Source of the DNA: an uncultured Thermoguttaceae bacterium
GTDB taxonomy: Bacteria > Planctomycetota > Planctomycetia > Pirellulales > Thermoguttaceae
Reading direction: 5' to 3'
Length of the DNA: 64,000 nt
Assembly (NCBI GenBank): GCA_937951625.1
Contig: CALFBP010000010.1
Location: forward strand, 1-64,000
The notes under the pieces are model-generated. The model worked only from the letters and a program-made list of their open reading frames with translations. It searched no databases and was not told where the DNA came from. Position numbers and translations under genes: made by a program. This document shows, in pieces, positions 47,738 through 57,034 of this stretch (the stretch's first letter is position 1; each line of letters begins with the position of its first letter).

Positions 47738-48412
47738 TCACAGCGAGGCGGCGTAATCCCAATTGACCAGTTTCCAAAAGGCCTCGACGAACTTGGGCCG
47801 GGCGTTGCGGTAATCGATATAGTATGCGTGTTCCCACACGTCGCAGGTCAATAATGGGGTCTTGCCCGCTTGCAGGGGTGTGCCGGCGTTGCTTGTCGCC
47901 TCGATGGAAAGCTTTCCATCTTTGTCCCGAGCGAGCCACGCCCAGCCCGACCCGAACAATTTCACCGCCGTGTCGGTGAATTGTTGCTGGAAATCGGCGA
48001 ACGAACCGAAGTGCTCCTCGATGGCATCGGCCAACTTGCCTTTCGGTTCCCCGCCGCCCTTGGGTGAGAGGCAATTCCAGAAGAACGTGTGGTTCCACAC
48101 CTGGGCGGCGTTGTTGAAGATCGGTCCGGGCGGGGCCTTCTGGACGATCTCCTCCAACGACATGTTTTCATAGGGCGTGCCAGGCAACAGCTTGTTCAGG
48201 TTGGTCACGTAGGCCGCGTGATGCTTGCCGTAGTGGAAGTCGATGGTCTCCTTCGACATCAGCGGCTGCAAAGCATCCGGGGCCCAAGGCAGTTCGGGCA
48301 ACGTGAACTCGGCCGCCAGGACCTTCGGGGCTGCGCTAAAAAAGTAGGGTACCACCATCGCGCCCGCAGCTCCCTGAAGTAAATGGCGCCGCGTCAACCT
48401 CCACGTCGTCAT
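47738..48412 (-). CDS. Tat-exported Fe-type superoxide dismutase
   Basis: Converts superoxide to oxygen and hydrogen peroxide. The 224 residues start with a twin-arginine signal (LTRRHLLQGAAGA, cleavage after about residue 34), then a complete Fe/Mn-SOD. Metal ligands: His60 in DFHYGKHH, His108 in WNHTFFW, Asp191 and His195 in DVWEHAYY. Gln104 in FNNAAQVWNH and the GTPL segment mark the iron type. So it acts outside the cytoplasm, unlike most bacterial Fe-SODs. ATG 48412 has AGGGAGG eight bases upstream; the frame is open further, to 48544. Confidence 0.93.
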   Translation of the reverse strand: MTTWRLTRRHLLQGAAGAMVVPYFFSAAPKVLAAEFTLPELPWAPDALQPLMSKETIDFHYGKHHAAYVTNLNKLLPGTPYENMSLEEIVQKAPPGPIFNNAAQVWNHTFFWNCLSPKGGGEPKGKLADAIEEHFGSFADFQQQFTDTAVKLFGSGWAWLARDKDGKLSIEATSNAGTPLQAGKTPLLTCDVWEHAYYIDYRNARPKFVEAFWKLVNWDYAASL

Positions 48413-48712
48413 CGGTTTTTCCTCCCTCATTCGCACCAGCTTGCAAACCAAATCCGCCCACGCCGAAACGGCGACGCCTCGGCGGAATGCCGCGGCGTGC
48501 GGTGTCGCCCTCTCATGGTCGGCGCTCACCGTGGGCAAGAGCATGTCAGGCGTTCAAGTTAACCGTTCGCGGGCCGCTTGGCAATCCACATGCTGGCGGC
48601 ATCCTTTTGGCGAAGCCATTTCCGAAGATCGGCTTGCATAAAAACCATTCCTTTGCGCTAAGTGGCAGTCCCAGAGAGCCGAGGGGAAAATCCCTTGGGA
48701 GAAGGCCCGATT
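48413..48712. other. Intergenic region downstream of the secretion operon
   Basis: 300 bases between the operon's last stop and the superoxide dismutase start. A minus-strand promoter for the dismutase is expected; none is clear. A plus-strand GG-N10-GC element near 48579 has no gene to serve. Confidence 0.35.
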
Positions 48713-49600
48713 TCAATATTCGGGCGGCAAGGCAAACGATTGAGCCAGCGACTCGCCGAAGGAAACCAGCCACCTTTGCCCGCCTACGGCCTCCACGACC
48801 ACGTCGTCGCCCGCGATCTCCACGATTTTCCCACCAAAGGAACCAATTTGGAAAGACTCGCCCGGCTTCAGCTTTACGACCCGATCCTCCGTCTGCACGG
48901 TGAGCCAAACTTCGGGTTTGCCGTCCACGGAATGGATGGCGGTGACGAAGGTATGGTCGAGGGGGTCGCTCGCGCCGACGCCGCCGAACAAGTTGCGTCG
49001 CGGAATTACGGTGTAATCCTCGTAGCGATCCCAGGCAAGTCGATCAGAAGTGGCCTGGTTGAGCTGGTCCTTTTCTTCTTCCAAGGGCAACACGAGGGCC
49101 TCGACGACCATTGACAAATCCAACTGGCCGGCGGTGCTCAGCGGCGTGATCGACAGCGACTGGATCTGGTGCAGGTGTGCGGCCCGATAAAACTCGTAGA
49201 GGAAGCGGGTCAACTGCTCGAGCGTGCCGCGAGCTTGGATGGTGAAAAGGATGGATTGGAACAGTCCGCGGCGGTTGACCGGCTCGCCCGCCTCCACGTT
49301 CCGATTGGCAAATCCCACGCGCGTCACCAGTTGAAGAAGCCACGCGCGGTAGAGAGAGCGGGCTACTTGGGGGTCCGATGGCAGGGACTGAGCCTCCAGC
49401 GACTCCAGGTCCTGCATGGCGTTTCGGGCCTGGGCGAGTTCTTTTTGGCGTTTTTCGAGATCTCTTTCCAGCCGCTGAATTTTTGCTTGGCGGGAATCCA
49501 AGGGGCCCTGGATGAAGTTTTGCCAGGCCCACTCGCCACCGAAATAGACGAGCAGCAATCCCAAGACAGCCAAAAGGATTTTTTGCCGGTGCTGGCTCAT
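48713..49600 (-). CDS. Type II secretion GspM/PilO-like protein with GspC/PilP-like C-terminus
   Basis: A 295-residue inner-membrane protein. It has one N-terminal helix (ILLAVLGLLLVYFGGEWAW), a coiled coil (about 35-70), a ferredoxin-like PilO/GspM region (about 80-175), and a C-terminal part (about 205-290) starting YTVIPRRNLFGG, which resembles the homology-region domain of GspC or PilP that contacts the secretin. The gene is last in the operon and its start overlaps the gspL-like stop by four bases (ATGA). A combined M+C protein would explain why no separate gspC is present (inference). Confidence 0.7.
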   Translation of the reverse strand: MSQHRQKILLAVLGLLLVYFGGEWAWQNFIQGPLDSRQAKIQRLERDLEKRQKELAQARNAMQDLESLEAQSLPSDPQVARSLYRAWLLQLVTRVGFANRNVEAGEPVNRRGLFQSILFTIQARGTLEQLTRFLYEFYRAAHLHQIQSLSITPLSTAGQLDLSMVVEALVLPLEEEKDQLNQATSDRLAWDRYEDYTVIPRRNLFGGVGASDPLDHTFVTAIHSVDGKPEVWLTVQTEDRVVKLKPGESFQIGSFGGKIVEIAGDDVVVEAVGGQRWLVSFGESLAQSFALPPEY

Positions 49601-51084
49601 GGCGAGCTTGGCAGGGTTTCGCGATACGAGGCTTTGTCCCGTGGGGCCACCGAGATCGAGCTTTCGAACGTCCAGGCGTAACCTTTGCTCTCGCGTTCTT
49701 GGACGCGCTTGCTGCGGACCTCGTGATAATCATCGCGCAGGCTTTGTTCCATGCGGACCACGACCTGGGGATCGCGGGCCGTGCCGGTCAGTTCGATTCC
49801 GCCCCCGCCACCGCGATCCAAGGCCATGGTCATCCGCTGAACCACCAGGTCGCGTGCCGAAGGGAGACGTACACAGAGATCACGCAATTCATCGAGCCAG
49901 ACGATCGCCCCCGATTCCCAAGCGCGGACGGCGCGGACCACGGCCCGCGCCTCGGCGGTGCTATCCAACAATTTGTCCCGCTCCTTGATCTCGGCAGTAA
50001 GCCGCGCGATTTCCTCATCGGCGGCGGCGATGTCGCTCCAGGTGCTGTAGCCGACGCCCGCCAACGCAAGCAGCGCCGCGGCCACGAGGACAGCCGCGAT
50101 GCGGCGGCGGTCGGCCCGCGGGGGAGGACGCCTGGGATTCAAAAAATCCACGGCGTGCGTCCTGTCCGCTTCGTCGAGGACCATCCCCAAAAGCCCGGCG
50201 AAGCGCGCGGGGCGTTGTGGCGGACCGTCCTCGGGTCCATCGACGATGTCGAAAGGATCGATCACGTGGGCCGCGAGGTTCAATTCATTACGGATCGCCT
50301 CGACCAACAGGGCGTGCTCTTCCTCGCTGCCGAAGACGAATAGCTGATCCACCGGGTTTCCGTTCACTACGCCCTGTTGGGCGACCATGAGGGTGCGGTG
50401 GATTTCCGCGGCCAACCGCTGCGCGATGGTTTCCTCGCCCACCTCCTCCGGCAACCGCACCGTCCGTTGGAAGACGACCCGTCCATCTACGAGAATCGCC
50501 AAGTCGGCCTCGCTACCCAATGGACAGACCAAAAAGCATGTCCCCTGGTGCGGCGAAAGCCGACGGGCCAAAAGCGAGGCGGCGGCCAAAGGCCGAAGCA
50601 GGACATGGTTCGGCTTCAGGCCGGCCGCGGCGCAAGCCGCCTGAACCGTGGCCATGTGCGACTTCGACAAAACGGCGGCCATGACCGGGACCGGATTGGT
50701 CGCTACTCGGTCTGACCCTTCAGCCGCTGGTCCCAAGGGGAGAAAATCGACGATGGCGTCTTCCTCGGGCGTCTGCGACTGAGCAAAAACCTGCATCGCG
50801 ACTAGTTCGGGCAATTCGTGCGGTTTGGCGGGCGGGAGCGTCAAGTGGATCAATTCCACGTTCGCTCGATCCACGCCCACCAAGACGATGCCCCGGCCCG
50901 CGCCCGCTTGGTCCAGCACTGCCCGAAGCGTATCGCCCACCTGCGATCGGGATGGACCAGCCTGGGCCCAATCGACCATCGCCACCGATTTCGCCGCCAG
51001 AATGCGACGCTTGCCCCCCAACGACGACGCCACGACACATCGCGCTTCGCGCCGATCCCAGTCAAGGGCAATGATCCGGGCCAT
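49597..51084 (-). CDS. Type II secretion GspL / PilM-PilN-like protein
   Basis: A 495-residue protein with an ASKHA actin-like cytoplasmic domain (about 1-300, starting MARIIALDWDRREARCVVA), a transmembrane helix (about 325-345, IAAVLVAAALLALAGVGY), a coiled segment and a periplasmic ferredoxin-like PilN/GspL domain. It links the cytoplasmic ATPase GspE to the inner-membrane platform. The layout equals GspL, or PilM and PilN joined. It follows gspK by 105 bases and overlaps the next gene by four bases. Confidence 0.8.
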   Translation of the reverse strand: MARIIALDWDRREARCVVASSLGGKRRILAAKSVAMVDWAQAGPSRSQVGDTLRAVLDQAGAGRGIVLVGVDRANVELIHLTLPPAKPHELPELVAMQVFAQSQTPEEDAIVDFLPLGPAAEGSDRVATNPVPVMAAVLSKSHMATVQAACAAAGLKPNHVLLRPLAAASLLARRLSPHQGTCFLVCPLGSEADLAILVDGRVVFQRTVRLPEEVGEETIAQRLAAEIHRTLMVAQQGVVNGNPVDQLFVFGSEEEHALLVEAIRNELNLAAHVIDPFDIVDGPEDGPPQRPARFAGLLGMVLDEADRTHAVDFLNPRRPPPRADRRRIAAVLVAAALLALAGVGYSTWSDIAAADEEIARLTAEIKERDKLLDSTAEARAVVRAVRAWESGAIVWLDELRDLCVRLPSARDLVVQRMTMALDRGGGGGIELTGTARDPQVVVRMEQSLRDDYHEVRSKRVQERESKGYAWTFESSISVAPRDKASYRETLPSSP

Positions 51085-51189
51085 GGGGCAATAAAGGGAT
51101 GCCGGTTGGAGGTTCGAAAAATGTCTTTCGTTCCAGGCCGGCTCCGCAGCGCAGAGTGTTTCAAGGCGTCAGCAGGGGCCAACGTAGCC

Positions 51190-52827
51190 TCAAGGTACAA
51201 GCCTCGGCTGGGAACTCGCCCGGTCCTCGCCGCGAAGCGACCTCTCCATATAGTATATTTGCCGGGCTGGGCGGGCGGTAGCGTCGATTACCACCTCGGC
51301 CAGCAGCGAGCGGTCGAGGTCTTCAAAAAAACCCTTCACCAAAGCCCGATGGACGTCGCCGCCCGTGGTCAGATAAGGCATCAGAGCTTTCATGCGGGGA
51401 AGGTCTACAAGGCCTTCCGTAAGAAGCCAAGCAGGATGACGTCGGGCGGGATCGTCGCGAGCGGCGCTCATGCTCCGCGCGGCCAGAATCCGTTCCACCA
51501 GGGCACTATCCATGCCCGGCACCGCGAGAAGGACCGGTCGGGACGCGAGGTTCACGTTGACCCGCCCGGTGATCACTGCTCCCGGTTCTGTTGTGGTCCA
51601 ATCCAACAGCTTGGACAAGTCATCGCGCATGGCCGATGGCTCGCGGCTCAACGGACTGTCGAGGATCAGCGCCGTTTTCTCGCCCGCGTTGGGCGAAACA
51701 GGAATCAGCACCTTGGCGCCAATCAAATCCAAGGGAGACTCGATGCGAAATCGGCCTGGCCTGCTGGGATCGATCGTCACCGACGCCCCCGGCGTCGGCG
51801 CCCTGTCGCCGTCGTAGGGTCCGAACTGGCGGTAGGCAAGGATAAAATCCACCCAGCGCCGGTCGAACACGCTGGCCAAACGTTGCTGAAGCTGTGCCAG
51901 GTTTTCTTCGTTCAGCGAGATTTTCGGGCGACCGTCGAAGCTCTCGTTGCGTTCCGCGCTGGCCACAGTCAGTAGCGCGGCCCAGGGCTGTTGGCTCGGA
52001 GTCCCCGTGCCGCCACCAAACAACATGCGTCGGGTCACGCCGCGGACAAGGAGCAACTCTTCGAGGCACTGCGGCACGCCGTTGCGGGGCGCGTAGGGCA
52101 CGCCAAGGCCTTCGTAATAGTCGGCCTCGGCGCCGAAGGGGCGCGTCGTGTTGTCAGAATCGACCCAATCGAGGATCGAATCGGCCACGGCCTCGGTCAT
52201 GCCTGGCAAGCTCATCAAGGCCCTGCGTCCTGCCCCTGGCTCCTTCTCATCCCAGCGGACCACGGCGCCGAGGTGCAGCCGAGCCGATTCGTTTTCGGTG
52301 CCAAAGCGAAACCCTGCTACCGGGTCGTCCGGGGATCGAGGGGAAAACACGCTGAAGCGGGGACGGCGTGGGGCGGTGCTATCGTCGGTCAGGGGCACAT
52401 CGCGGAACAGGCTCTCATTGTCCCACGAGCCGCCCAACTCGCGTTGGTCGCTGGCCGACAGTTCCCCAAACGCCTTCATCGCCTCGATGCCCGAGGCCAC
52501 GGCCGCGGCCAACTGGAGCCGATCCGCGTCCAAGCGGATTGCCTTGCGGTGGCTCTGCATGGTGGACACGAAACTCAAGCCCGCCAAGCTCAACATGGCT
52601 ACCACGACCACCACAATGAGCAGCACGGCGCCGTCGCGTCGCCCGCGTCGCGACTGCGGCCCCTTACGCGAAACCACAGAACTGCCGAGCAATTCGCGTG
52701 CCTCGCCAAACACAAGCCCGAGCCCCCTGCGTCGAACGGCTCGGGGGCATAGCGAAGCGGTCCAATCCGCGACGGGCATGGCTTTCGGACTTCGTGCTTT
52801 CAAAAATGTCATGGCGTGCCCGCTCAT
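51190..52827 (-). CDS. gspK: Type II secretion minor pseudopilin GspK
   Basis: About 545 residues, large for the family (near 320). After a long polar leader (about 60 residues) comes a hydrophobic helix (GAVLLIVVVVVAMLSLAGLSFV), then the large GspK globular domain with helix-hairpin-helix-like LMSLPGMTEAVADSILDWVD and later AVPGMDSALVERILAARSM. GspK caps the pseudopilus with GspI and GspJ. Start ATG 52827 overlaps the gspJ stop by four bases (ATGA); the frame is open to 52845. The leader is far longer than the usual 6-10 residues. Confidence 0.85.
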   Translation of the reverse strand: MSGHAMTFLKARSPKAMPVADWTASLCPRAVRRRGLGLVFGEARELLGSSVVSRKGPQSRRGRRDGAVLLIVVVVVAMLSLAGLSFVSTMQSHRKAIRLDADRLQLAAAVASGIEAMKAFGELSASDQRELGGSWDNESLFRDVPLTDDSTAPRRPRFSVFSPRSPDDPVAGFRFGTENESARLHLGAVVRWDEKEPGAGRRALMSLPGMTEAVADSILDWVDSDNTTRPFGAEADYYEGLGVPYAPRNGVPQCLEELLLVRGVTRRMLFGGGTGTPSQQPWAALLTVASAERNESFDGRPKISLNEENLAQLQQRLASVFDRRWVDFILAYRQFGPYDGDRAPTPGASVTIDPSRPGRFRIESPLDLIGAKVLIPVSPNAGEKTALILDSPLSREPSAMRDDLSKLLDWTTTEPGAVITGRVNVNLASRPVLLAVPGMDSALVERILAARSMSAARDDPARRHPAWLLTEGLVDLPRMKALMPYLTTGGDVHRALVKGFFEDLDRSLLAEVVIDATARPARQIYYMERSLRGEDRASSQPRLVP

Positions 52828-53948
52828 TGGCCGGTCCTCATCCACTGGTCGGGCGGTGTGGTCTCGCCAAGCGGCTGCGTAGCGCCGAATCGCGGAGGCG
52901 GAGGAAGGCCTCGCGGACGGAAGACGACCGCCGGCGCCGAGGTTAAGGACGGCCTTTCGGCCTCGGGGCGGCGGGCCAACGACGTCGTCGGCAAATAAAT
53001 CACCATGCGGTGGACCTCGCCCTCGACCGTTTCAGGCTGGACGTTCGCCCGTCGATCGCTAGGCTCCCCAGCGACACGGCTGTGTCGTTGCACGGCTTTC
53101 TCGGCTTGGAAGCGCAACACGACCTCCACGGCCATCGGCAGCGATTTCCGATCGAGGCTGTTCCATTGCTCGGTGAAGCCCTGGCCATCGAAGTAACGGA
53201 ACGATGCCTCGACCACCTCCGGTAGGTGCATTACAGAGGGGTCGTCCAGATCCCAGTCCGCCGTTTCCTCAGTTTTGGGTCTGCTGGAGACCTCGGCCCG
53301 CGATAAGCGGAATTTCATCCTCAATCGGCCAATGCCGCGCGACTTTGTGCCGGGCGGCGCCGCCGAGACCGGCGTCTCCCAGTCCAATTCACGCCGGGCC
53401 AAACCCGACCAGGACGGCCTGCCTAGCCGTCCTCCTGGGGCGCTCGTGAAAGCGGTCGAGGGGGCCGAAAATCGCCACTGGACGGTAAAAAGCTCGGGCA
53501 CACGGGGACCCGAAGGGCGGGTTCGCCCCGGCCCTTGCTCTTCTTCTTCGGACGGCATCTGCTCCAGCCCCAGCGGACGCAGCACGTCGACTCGAAGCGA
53601 CTGCGACGTGCCGAACAAGCCAAAACGTCGCACGGGCACCGGCCCCGTGGAAGGCGCGGCGGCGTTGTCGGCGATGGCCCTGGTCAAATCCTCGGCCAAC
53701 TGATCGAACACGGCGCGCACAAGTTGCGCCTGTTCACTGCGCGCCTCGCCCGTGGTGAACAGCCGCTCGTAGATCCGCAACAGATTCCAAATTCCCGCCA
53801 AGAGGATCGCGCCGAACAGCGACGCCAAAAGCAATTCCAAGATCGTGAAACCGCTGCGCAGCGGGACACAACGATGGCGAGGCGAGGATCGGCGGATACG
53901 CGATGCGTAACGAGCCGGAAGCAACGAGAAGCAGCACGGAGCGTTCAT
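52824..53948 (-). CDS. gspJ: Type II secretion minor pseudopilin GspJ
   Basis: 374 residues with a prepilin signal: a polar leader of about 32 residues ending in RSG, then FTILELLLASLFGAILLAGI. The rest is a beta-rich domain with many Pro/Arg/Ser. GspJ forms the tip complex with GspI and GspK. Length exceeds the family's usual 200. Its start overlaps gspI's stop by four bases and its stop overlaps gspK's start, so the run is translationally coupled. Confidence 0.8.
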   Translation of the reverse strand: MNAPCCFSLLPARYASRIRRSSPRHRCVPLRSGFTILELLLASLFGAILLAGIWNLLRIYERLFTTGEARSEQAQLVRAVFDQLAEDLTRAIADNAAAPSTGPVPVRRFGLFGTSQSLRVDVLRPLGLEQMPSEEEEQGPGRTRPSGPRVPELFTVQWRFSAPSTAFTSAPGGRLGRPSWSGLARRELDWETPVSAAPPGTKSRGIGRLRMKFRLSRAEVSSRPKTEETADWDLDDPSVMHLPEVVEASFRYFDGQGFTEQWNSLDRKSLPMAVEVVLRFQAEKAVQRHSRVAGEPSDRRANVQPETVEGEVHRMVIYLPTTSLARRPEAERPSLTSAPAVVFRPRGLPPPPRFGATQPLGETTPPDQWMRTGQ

Positions 53949-54394
53949 CGCTCAAGCCTCCTGCGGAGCCCCGGCGGCAAGCGCAGTTCCTCAGAGCCGA
54001 GCGTCGTTTGGCGAGGCGTCCATTTCGGGTCTCGGAGCCACCGGACGAGAGAGAACTCCACCGGCCGGCCGCCGGCCTCTTCGTCTTTCCCCACCGTGAT
54101 GCGCAGGATGGTGACGCCGCGCTGTTTCCCCGGTTCGACCTCGACCGAGAGCCACCAGCCGGGCGCGTCGGCGAGAGGCTCTTGGGAAACCGCCGCCACC
54201 GGGGCGAGTCCCGAGAGGATCGCGTTGAGTTGGTTTTGGCAGAGGCGTGCGGCCGTGGCCTCGTCCTCAGCCGCAGAGGCGTGGATCCGTCCGAGGTTAG
54301 CAAGCTCTGAGAGGACCACGAGACATCCCAAAAGGATGCCGGTGGCCAAGATCACTTCCAAGAGCGAGAAACCGCCGCGGGGGGAGGGGTTCAT
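53945..54394 (-). CDS. gspI: Type II secretion minor pseudopilin GspI
   Basis: 149 residues with a short prepilin leader (MNPSPRGG), then FSLLEVILATGILLGCLVVL. Matches GspI length (about 120-150). The remainder is a small beta domain (SVEVEPGKQRGVTILRITVG). It overlaps gspH and gspJ by four bases each. Confidence 0.82.
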   Translation of the reverse strand: MNPSPRGGFSLLEVILATGILLGCLVVLSELANLGRIHASAAEDEATAARLCQNQLNAILSGLAPVAAVSQEPLADAPGWWLSVEVEPGKQRGVTILRITVGKDEEAGGRPVEFSLVRWLRDPKWTPRQTTLGSEELRLPPGLRRRLER

Positions 54395-54975
54395 GGTTCC
54401 GCCTCGCGTTGTTCCACAGGACCGATTTTCGCCGTTCCCGTCAGGCCCCGCAGGAAGACCTCGATCACCAATCCGTTGTCCGCCATCAAAAGGATTCTCG
54501 CCTGACTGCTCCGCCCGTTGGGATGGAAAATCGCGGTTCGCAACTCGGGGTCTTCATCCCTCGTCTCGGTCGGCGACAAACGATCCGCCTCTAGGTCGCG
54601 GCTCGGCAGATCGGCGAACCAGACGCCCGAGGGCAGAAAATCACGGGTGGTCTTAAGACGTCGCGCGCGGCGCGAACGCTGCTCGGGGAAAGCCGCGTCT
54701 TCTTCCGCCGACGCGTCCAGCGGCCCGATCTCGAACCAGTTCGATCCCGGGGCGTAACGAAACCGGTGGGGTTCTCCCGACTCGATGGCATTCCCTCGGG
54801 CAGTTACCAGGGCGACGCGGACTTGCTTGGCTGCCGCACGGAGCCGGCTGTTGGCCAGCATCCCGCGGACCGAGGGCCACGTGAGGCCGGTCAACGCGGC
54901 CAAAAGGGCCAAAACGATCAGCAGTTCCAAGAGCGTGTAGGCGCCCCGGAGCGGAAGACTCGCTTTGCGCGCCAT
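54391..54975 (-). CDS. gspH: Type II secretion minor pseudopilin GspH
   Basis: 194 residues: prepilin leader MARKASLPLRGA and helix YTLLELLIVLALLAALTGLT, then the GspH beta domain, with RAAAKQVRVALVTARGNAIE typical of the family. Fits GspH in length and position after gspG, from which it is separated by 91 bases. Confidence 0.8.
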   Translation of the reverse strand: MARKASLPLRGAYTLLELLIVLALLAALTGLTWPSVRGMLANSRLRAAAKQVRVALVTARGNAIESGEPHRFRYAPGSNWFEIGPLDASAEEDAAFPEQRSRRARRLKTTRDFLPSGVWFADLPSRDLEADRLSPTETRDEDPELRTAIFHPNGRSSQARILLMADNGLVIEVFLRGLTGTAKIGPVEQREAEP

Positions 54976-55066
54976 TCGTTCAACCCCGATGAGAGGAACC
55001 AGCCGGGCGCGACGGCCTTCCCTGTCCGGTTTTTTTCGCCCGAGGATAAAACTCTCCTAGCGAACC

Positions 55067-55678
55067 TCAGAAATCGGCGGTCGATTTCTTTTCGGCGCGG
55101 GGCGGATTGGCCCGAGGCGCCGTGCGTTTGGGCGTGACGCTTTCGCCGCGCGGCTCGGCCCGGGACTTCGCTCGCGGCTCCCTGCCGCCCTCCGCGGGTC
55201 GTTCGAGGCCCTTTTCGCCTTCCGCACCCCGACCGGAGGGACCCCCGCTCCAACTGCAAATGTCGTCGTCGGTGTTGTCTTCGCCGTCGGGACCGGCCGA
55301 CCAGATGTCGGGCATATCGCCACTGCCTCTCTCAGGCGGATAGGCGTAACGGTAGTCGTTGCCCCAGGGATCTTTGGGGAGTTCGCCGGTCAAGTAGGGG
55401 CCGCGCCAAGAGGTGTTTTCATCCAAGTCGGCCGGCTTGGTCAACAGGGCCTCCAGGCCTTGTTCCGTCGTGGGATAGTCGTTGCAGTCGAGGGCATAAT
55501 GCTCCAAAGCCCCCTTGAGCAAGCCGATCTGGCTTTTTGCTGCGTCGACATTGCCTTTCTTGCGGGCCGAGAGCACCTTGGGCATGACCATCGACACCAA
55601 GAGCACCAGGATGGCCAGCACGATGAGGATTTCGACGAGCGTGAAGCCGCCGCGGCGTTGTGCTTTCCTGGATTTCAT
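55067..55678 (-). CDS. gspG: Type II secretion major pseudopilin GspG
   Basis: 203 residues with leader MKSRKAQRRGG and FTLVEILIVLAILVLLVSMV. The core matches GspG: DYPTTEQGLEALLTKP, WRGPYLTGELPKDPWGNDYR and SAGPDGEDNTDDDI, including the calcium-site Asp cluster. A C-terminal extension of about 60 residues, rich in Arg, Lys, Glu and Pro, is absent from typical GspG and is probably disordered. It lies 29 bases after gspF. Confidence 0.9.
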   Translation of the reverse strand: MKSRKAQRRGGFTLVEILIVLAILVLLVSMVMPKVLSARKKGNVDAAKSQIGLLKGALEHYALDCNDYPTTEQGLEALLTKPADLDENTSWRGPYLTGELPKDPWGNDYRYAYPPERGSGDMPDIWSAGPDGEDNTDDDICSWSGGPSGRGAEGEKGLERPAEGGREPRAKSRAEPRGESVTPKRTAPRANPPRAEKKSTADF

Positions 55679-55707
55679 CAGTTCCTCCCTTCGCTTTCAA
55701 AGAGACT

Positions 55708-56925
55708 TCAACTCATTGTCGCGCTCATGTCGAAGACGGGCAACAAGAGGGCGACGAGTACGAACAAAATGACCGTGCCCATGACCAATAACATCACGGG
55801 TTCGACCAGCCGGACCATGATGTCGAGTTGCCGACCAATCTTCCGGTCCAGGCCGTCGGCGATGCTCACCAACACGGTGTCGAGCGTGTTCGATTCCTCG
55901 GCCACGCTGATCATGGCCATGATGGGGCGGGGAATCAGGCCGCAATCGGCCAGCGGCCGCGAGAGCGACTCCCCCGAGGAGATGTTCTCGGCCGACGCCC
56001 GAATCGCCATGGCCAACACGCGGTTGCCGGCCGAGTCGCTGGCGATGCTCAAGGCCTTCAACAGCGGAACGCCGTTTTTCAACAACGTTCCCAGCACACG
56101 GCAGAACCGGGAAACGGCCGAATTCAGGAAGATCGGCCCGGCGATGGGGATTTTCAGCTTGAAACGATCCGCCAGGAGTCGCCCTCGCTCGGTGCGCACC
56201 GCCTTCCGCAGCCAAACGAAGCCCAGGCCGATGGCGGCCGCCAGGAAGAGGCCGTAGCGTCCCAGCGCGTCGCTGAGCCACAACAGGGCCACGGTGGCGG
56301 CGGGCAAACCGCCTCCTTGTTGTTCGAGGCGGGCGAACAATTCGGCGAACTTCGGAACGAAGAACACGACCAAAACAAAGACGACGCAGGTGCCGGCGAC
56401 GGCCAGGAAGGCTGGGTACGCCATGGCGCCCACCACGCGCCATTTGAGTTCCTCTTGAAGTTCGAGAAAGTCGGCGGTCCGCTTCAAGGCGTCTTCCAGG
56501 AAGGCGCCTTCGGCCCCGGCGCGGACCATGCTGATGGCCAACTCGTTGAAGACGTCCGGACGGCGGGCCATGGCCGCGTCGAGCGCCACGCCCTCGGCCA
56601 CCAAATCGCGGAGCGTGGAGAAGACCTCGGCCAACTCGGGCTGCGTGGCTTGCTCGGCGAGGATTTCCAGCGATTTCAACAAGGGCACGCCGTTTTGCAA
56701 CAGATCGGCCAACTGGGCCAGGTTCGTGGCCACCGCCTGGGCCTTGATCCGCCGCCGCGGCAGCCAATGCCGCAGCGCCGCCCGCTCCTCGACCGGCTCC
56801 ACGCGCAACGGAAACAAGGAGCGTTCGGCCAGGGCCAGCAGCGTCTCGCGTCTGCTGCCGGCGGTCAGGGTGCCTGTTACATCCTGGCCCGAGGCTGTGC
56901 GTGCAACGTACAGGAACTGAGGCAT
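55708..56925 (-). CDS. gspF: Type II secretion inner-membrane protein GspF
   Basis: 405 residues with the family start FLYVARTASGQDVTGTLTA and two PilC/GspF helical domains, each followed by hydrophobic segments; conserved VPLLKSLEILAEQATQPELA and VPLLKALSIASDSAGNRVLA mark the two repeats. GspF sits at the base of the pseudopilus on GspE. It follows gspE by 109 bases. Confidence 0.93.
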   Translation of the reverse strand: MPQFLYVARTASGQDVTGTLTAGSRRETLLALAERSLFPLRVEPVEERAALRHWLPRRRIKAQAVATNLAQLADLLQNGVPLLKSLEILAEQATQPELAEVFSTLRDLVAEGVALDAAMARRPDVFNELAISMVRAGAEGAFLEDALKRTADFLELQEELKWRVVGAMAYPAFLAVAGTCVVFVLVVFFVPKFAELFARLEQQGGGLPAATVALLWLSDALGRYGLFLAAAIGLGFVWLRKAVRTERGRLLADRFKLKIPIAGPIFLNSAVSRFCRVLGTLLKNGVPLLKALSIASDSAGNRVLAMAIRASAENISSGESLSRPLADCGLIPRPIMAMISVAEESNTLDTVLVSIADGLDRKIGRQLDIMVRLVEPVMLLVMGTVILFVLVALLLPVFDMSATMS

Positions 56926-57034
56926 GAATCGGTCGGCGTTGGTGATGGATGGATTCCGGGGCCTTGGGCCAGCCTGACGGCCAAAATCCCCGACGGCCGT
57001 TCGTCACGTCCGCCCCGGGAAAGAGTGGCTTCGA

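Noticed and set aside
48576-48595. Sigma54-like -24/-12 element (GG-N10-GC) on the plus strand
   Set aside because: There is no gene downstream in that direction, so the match is probably chance.
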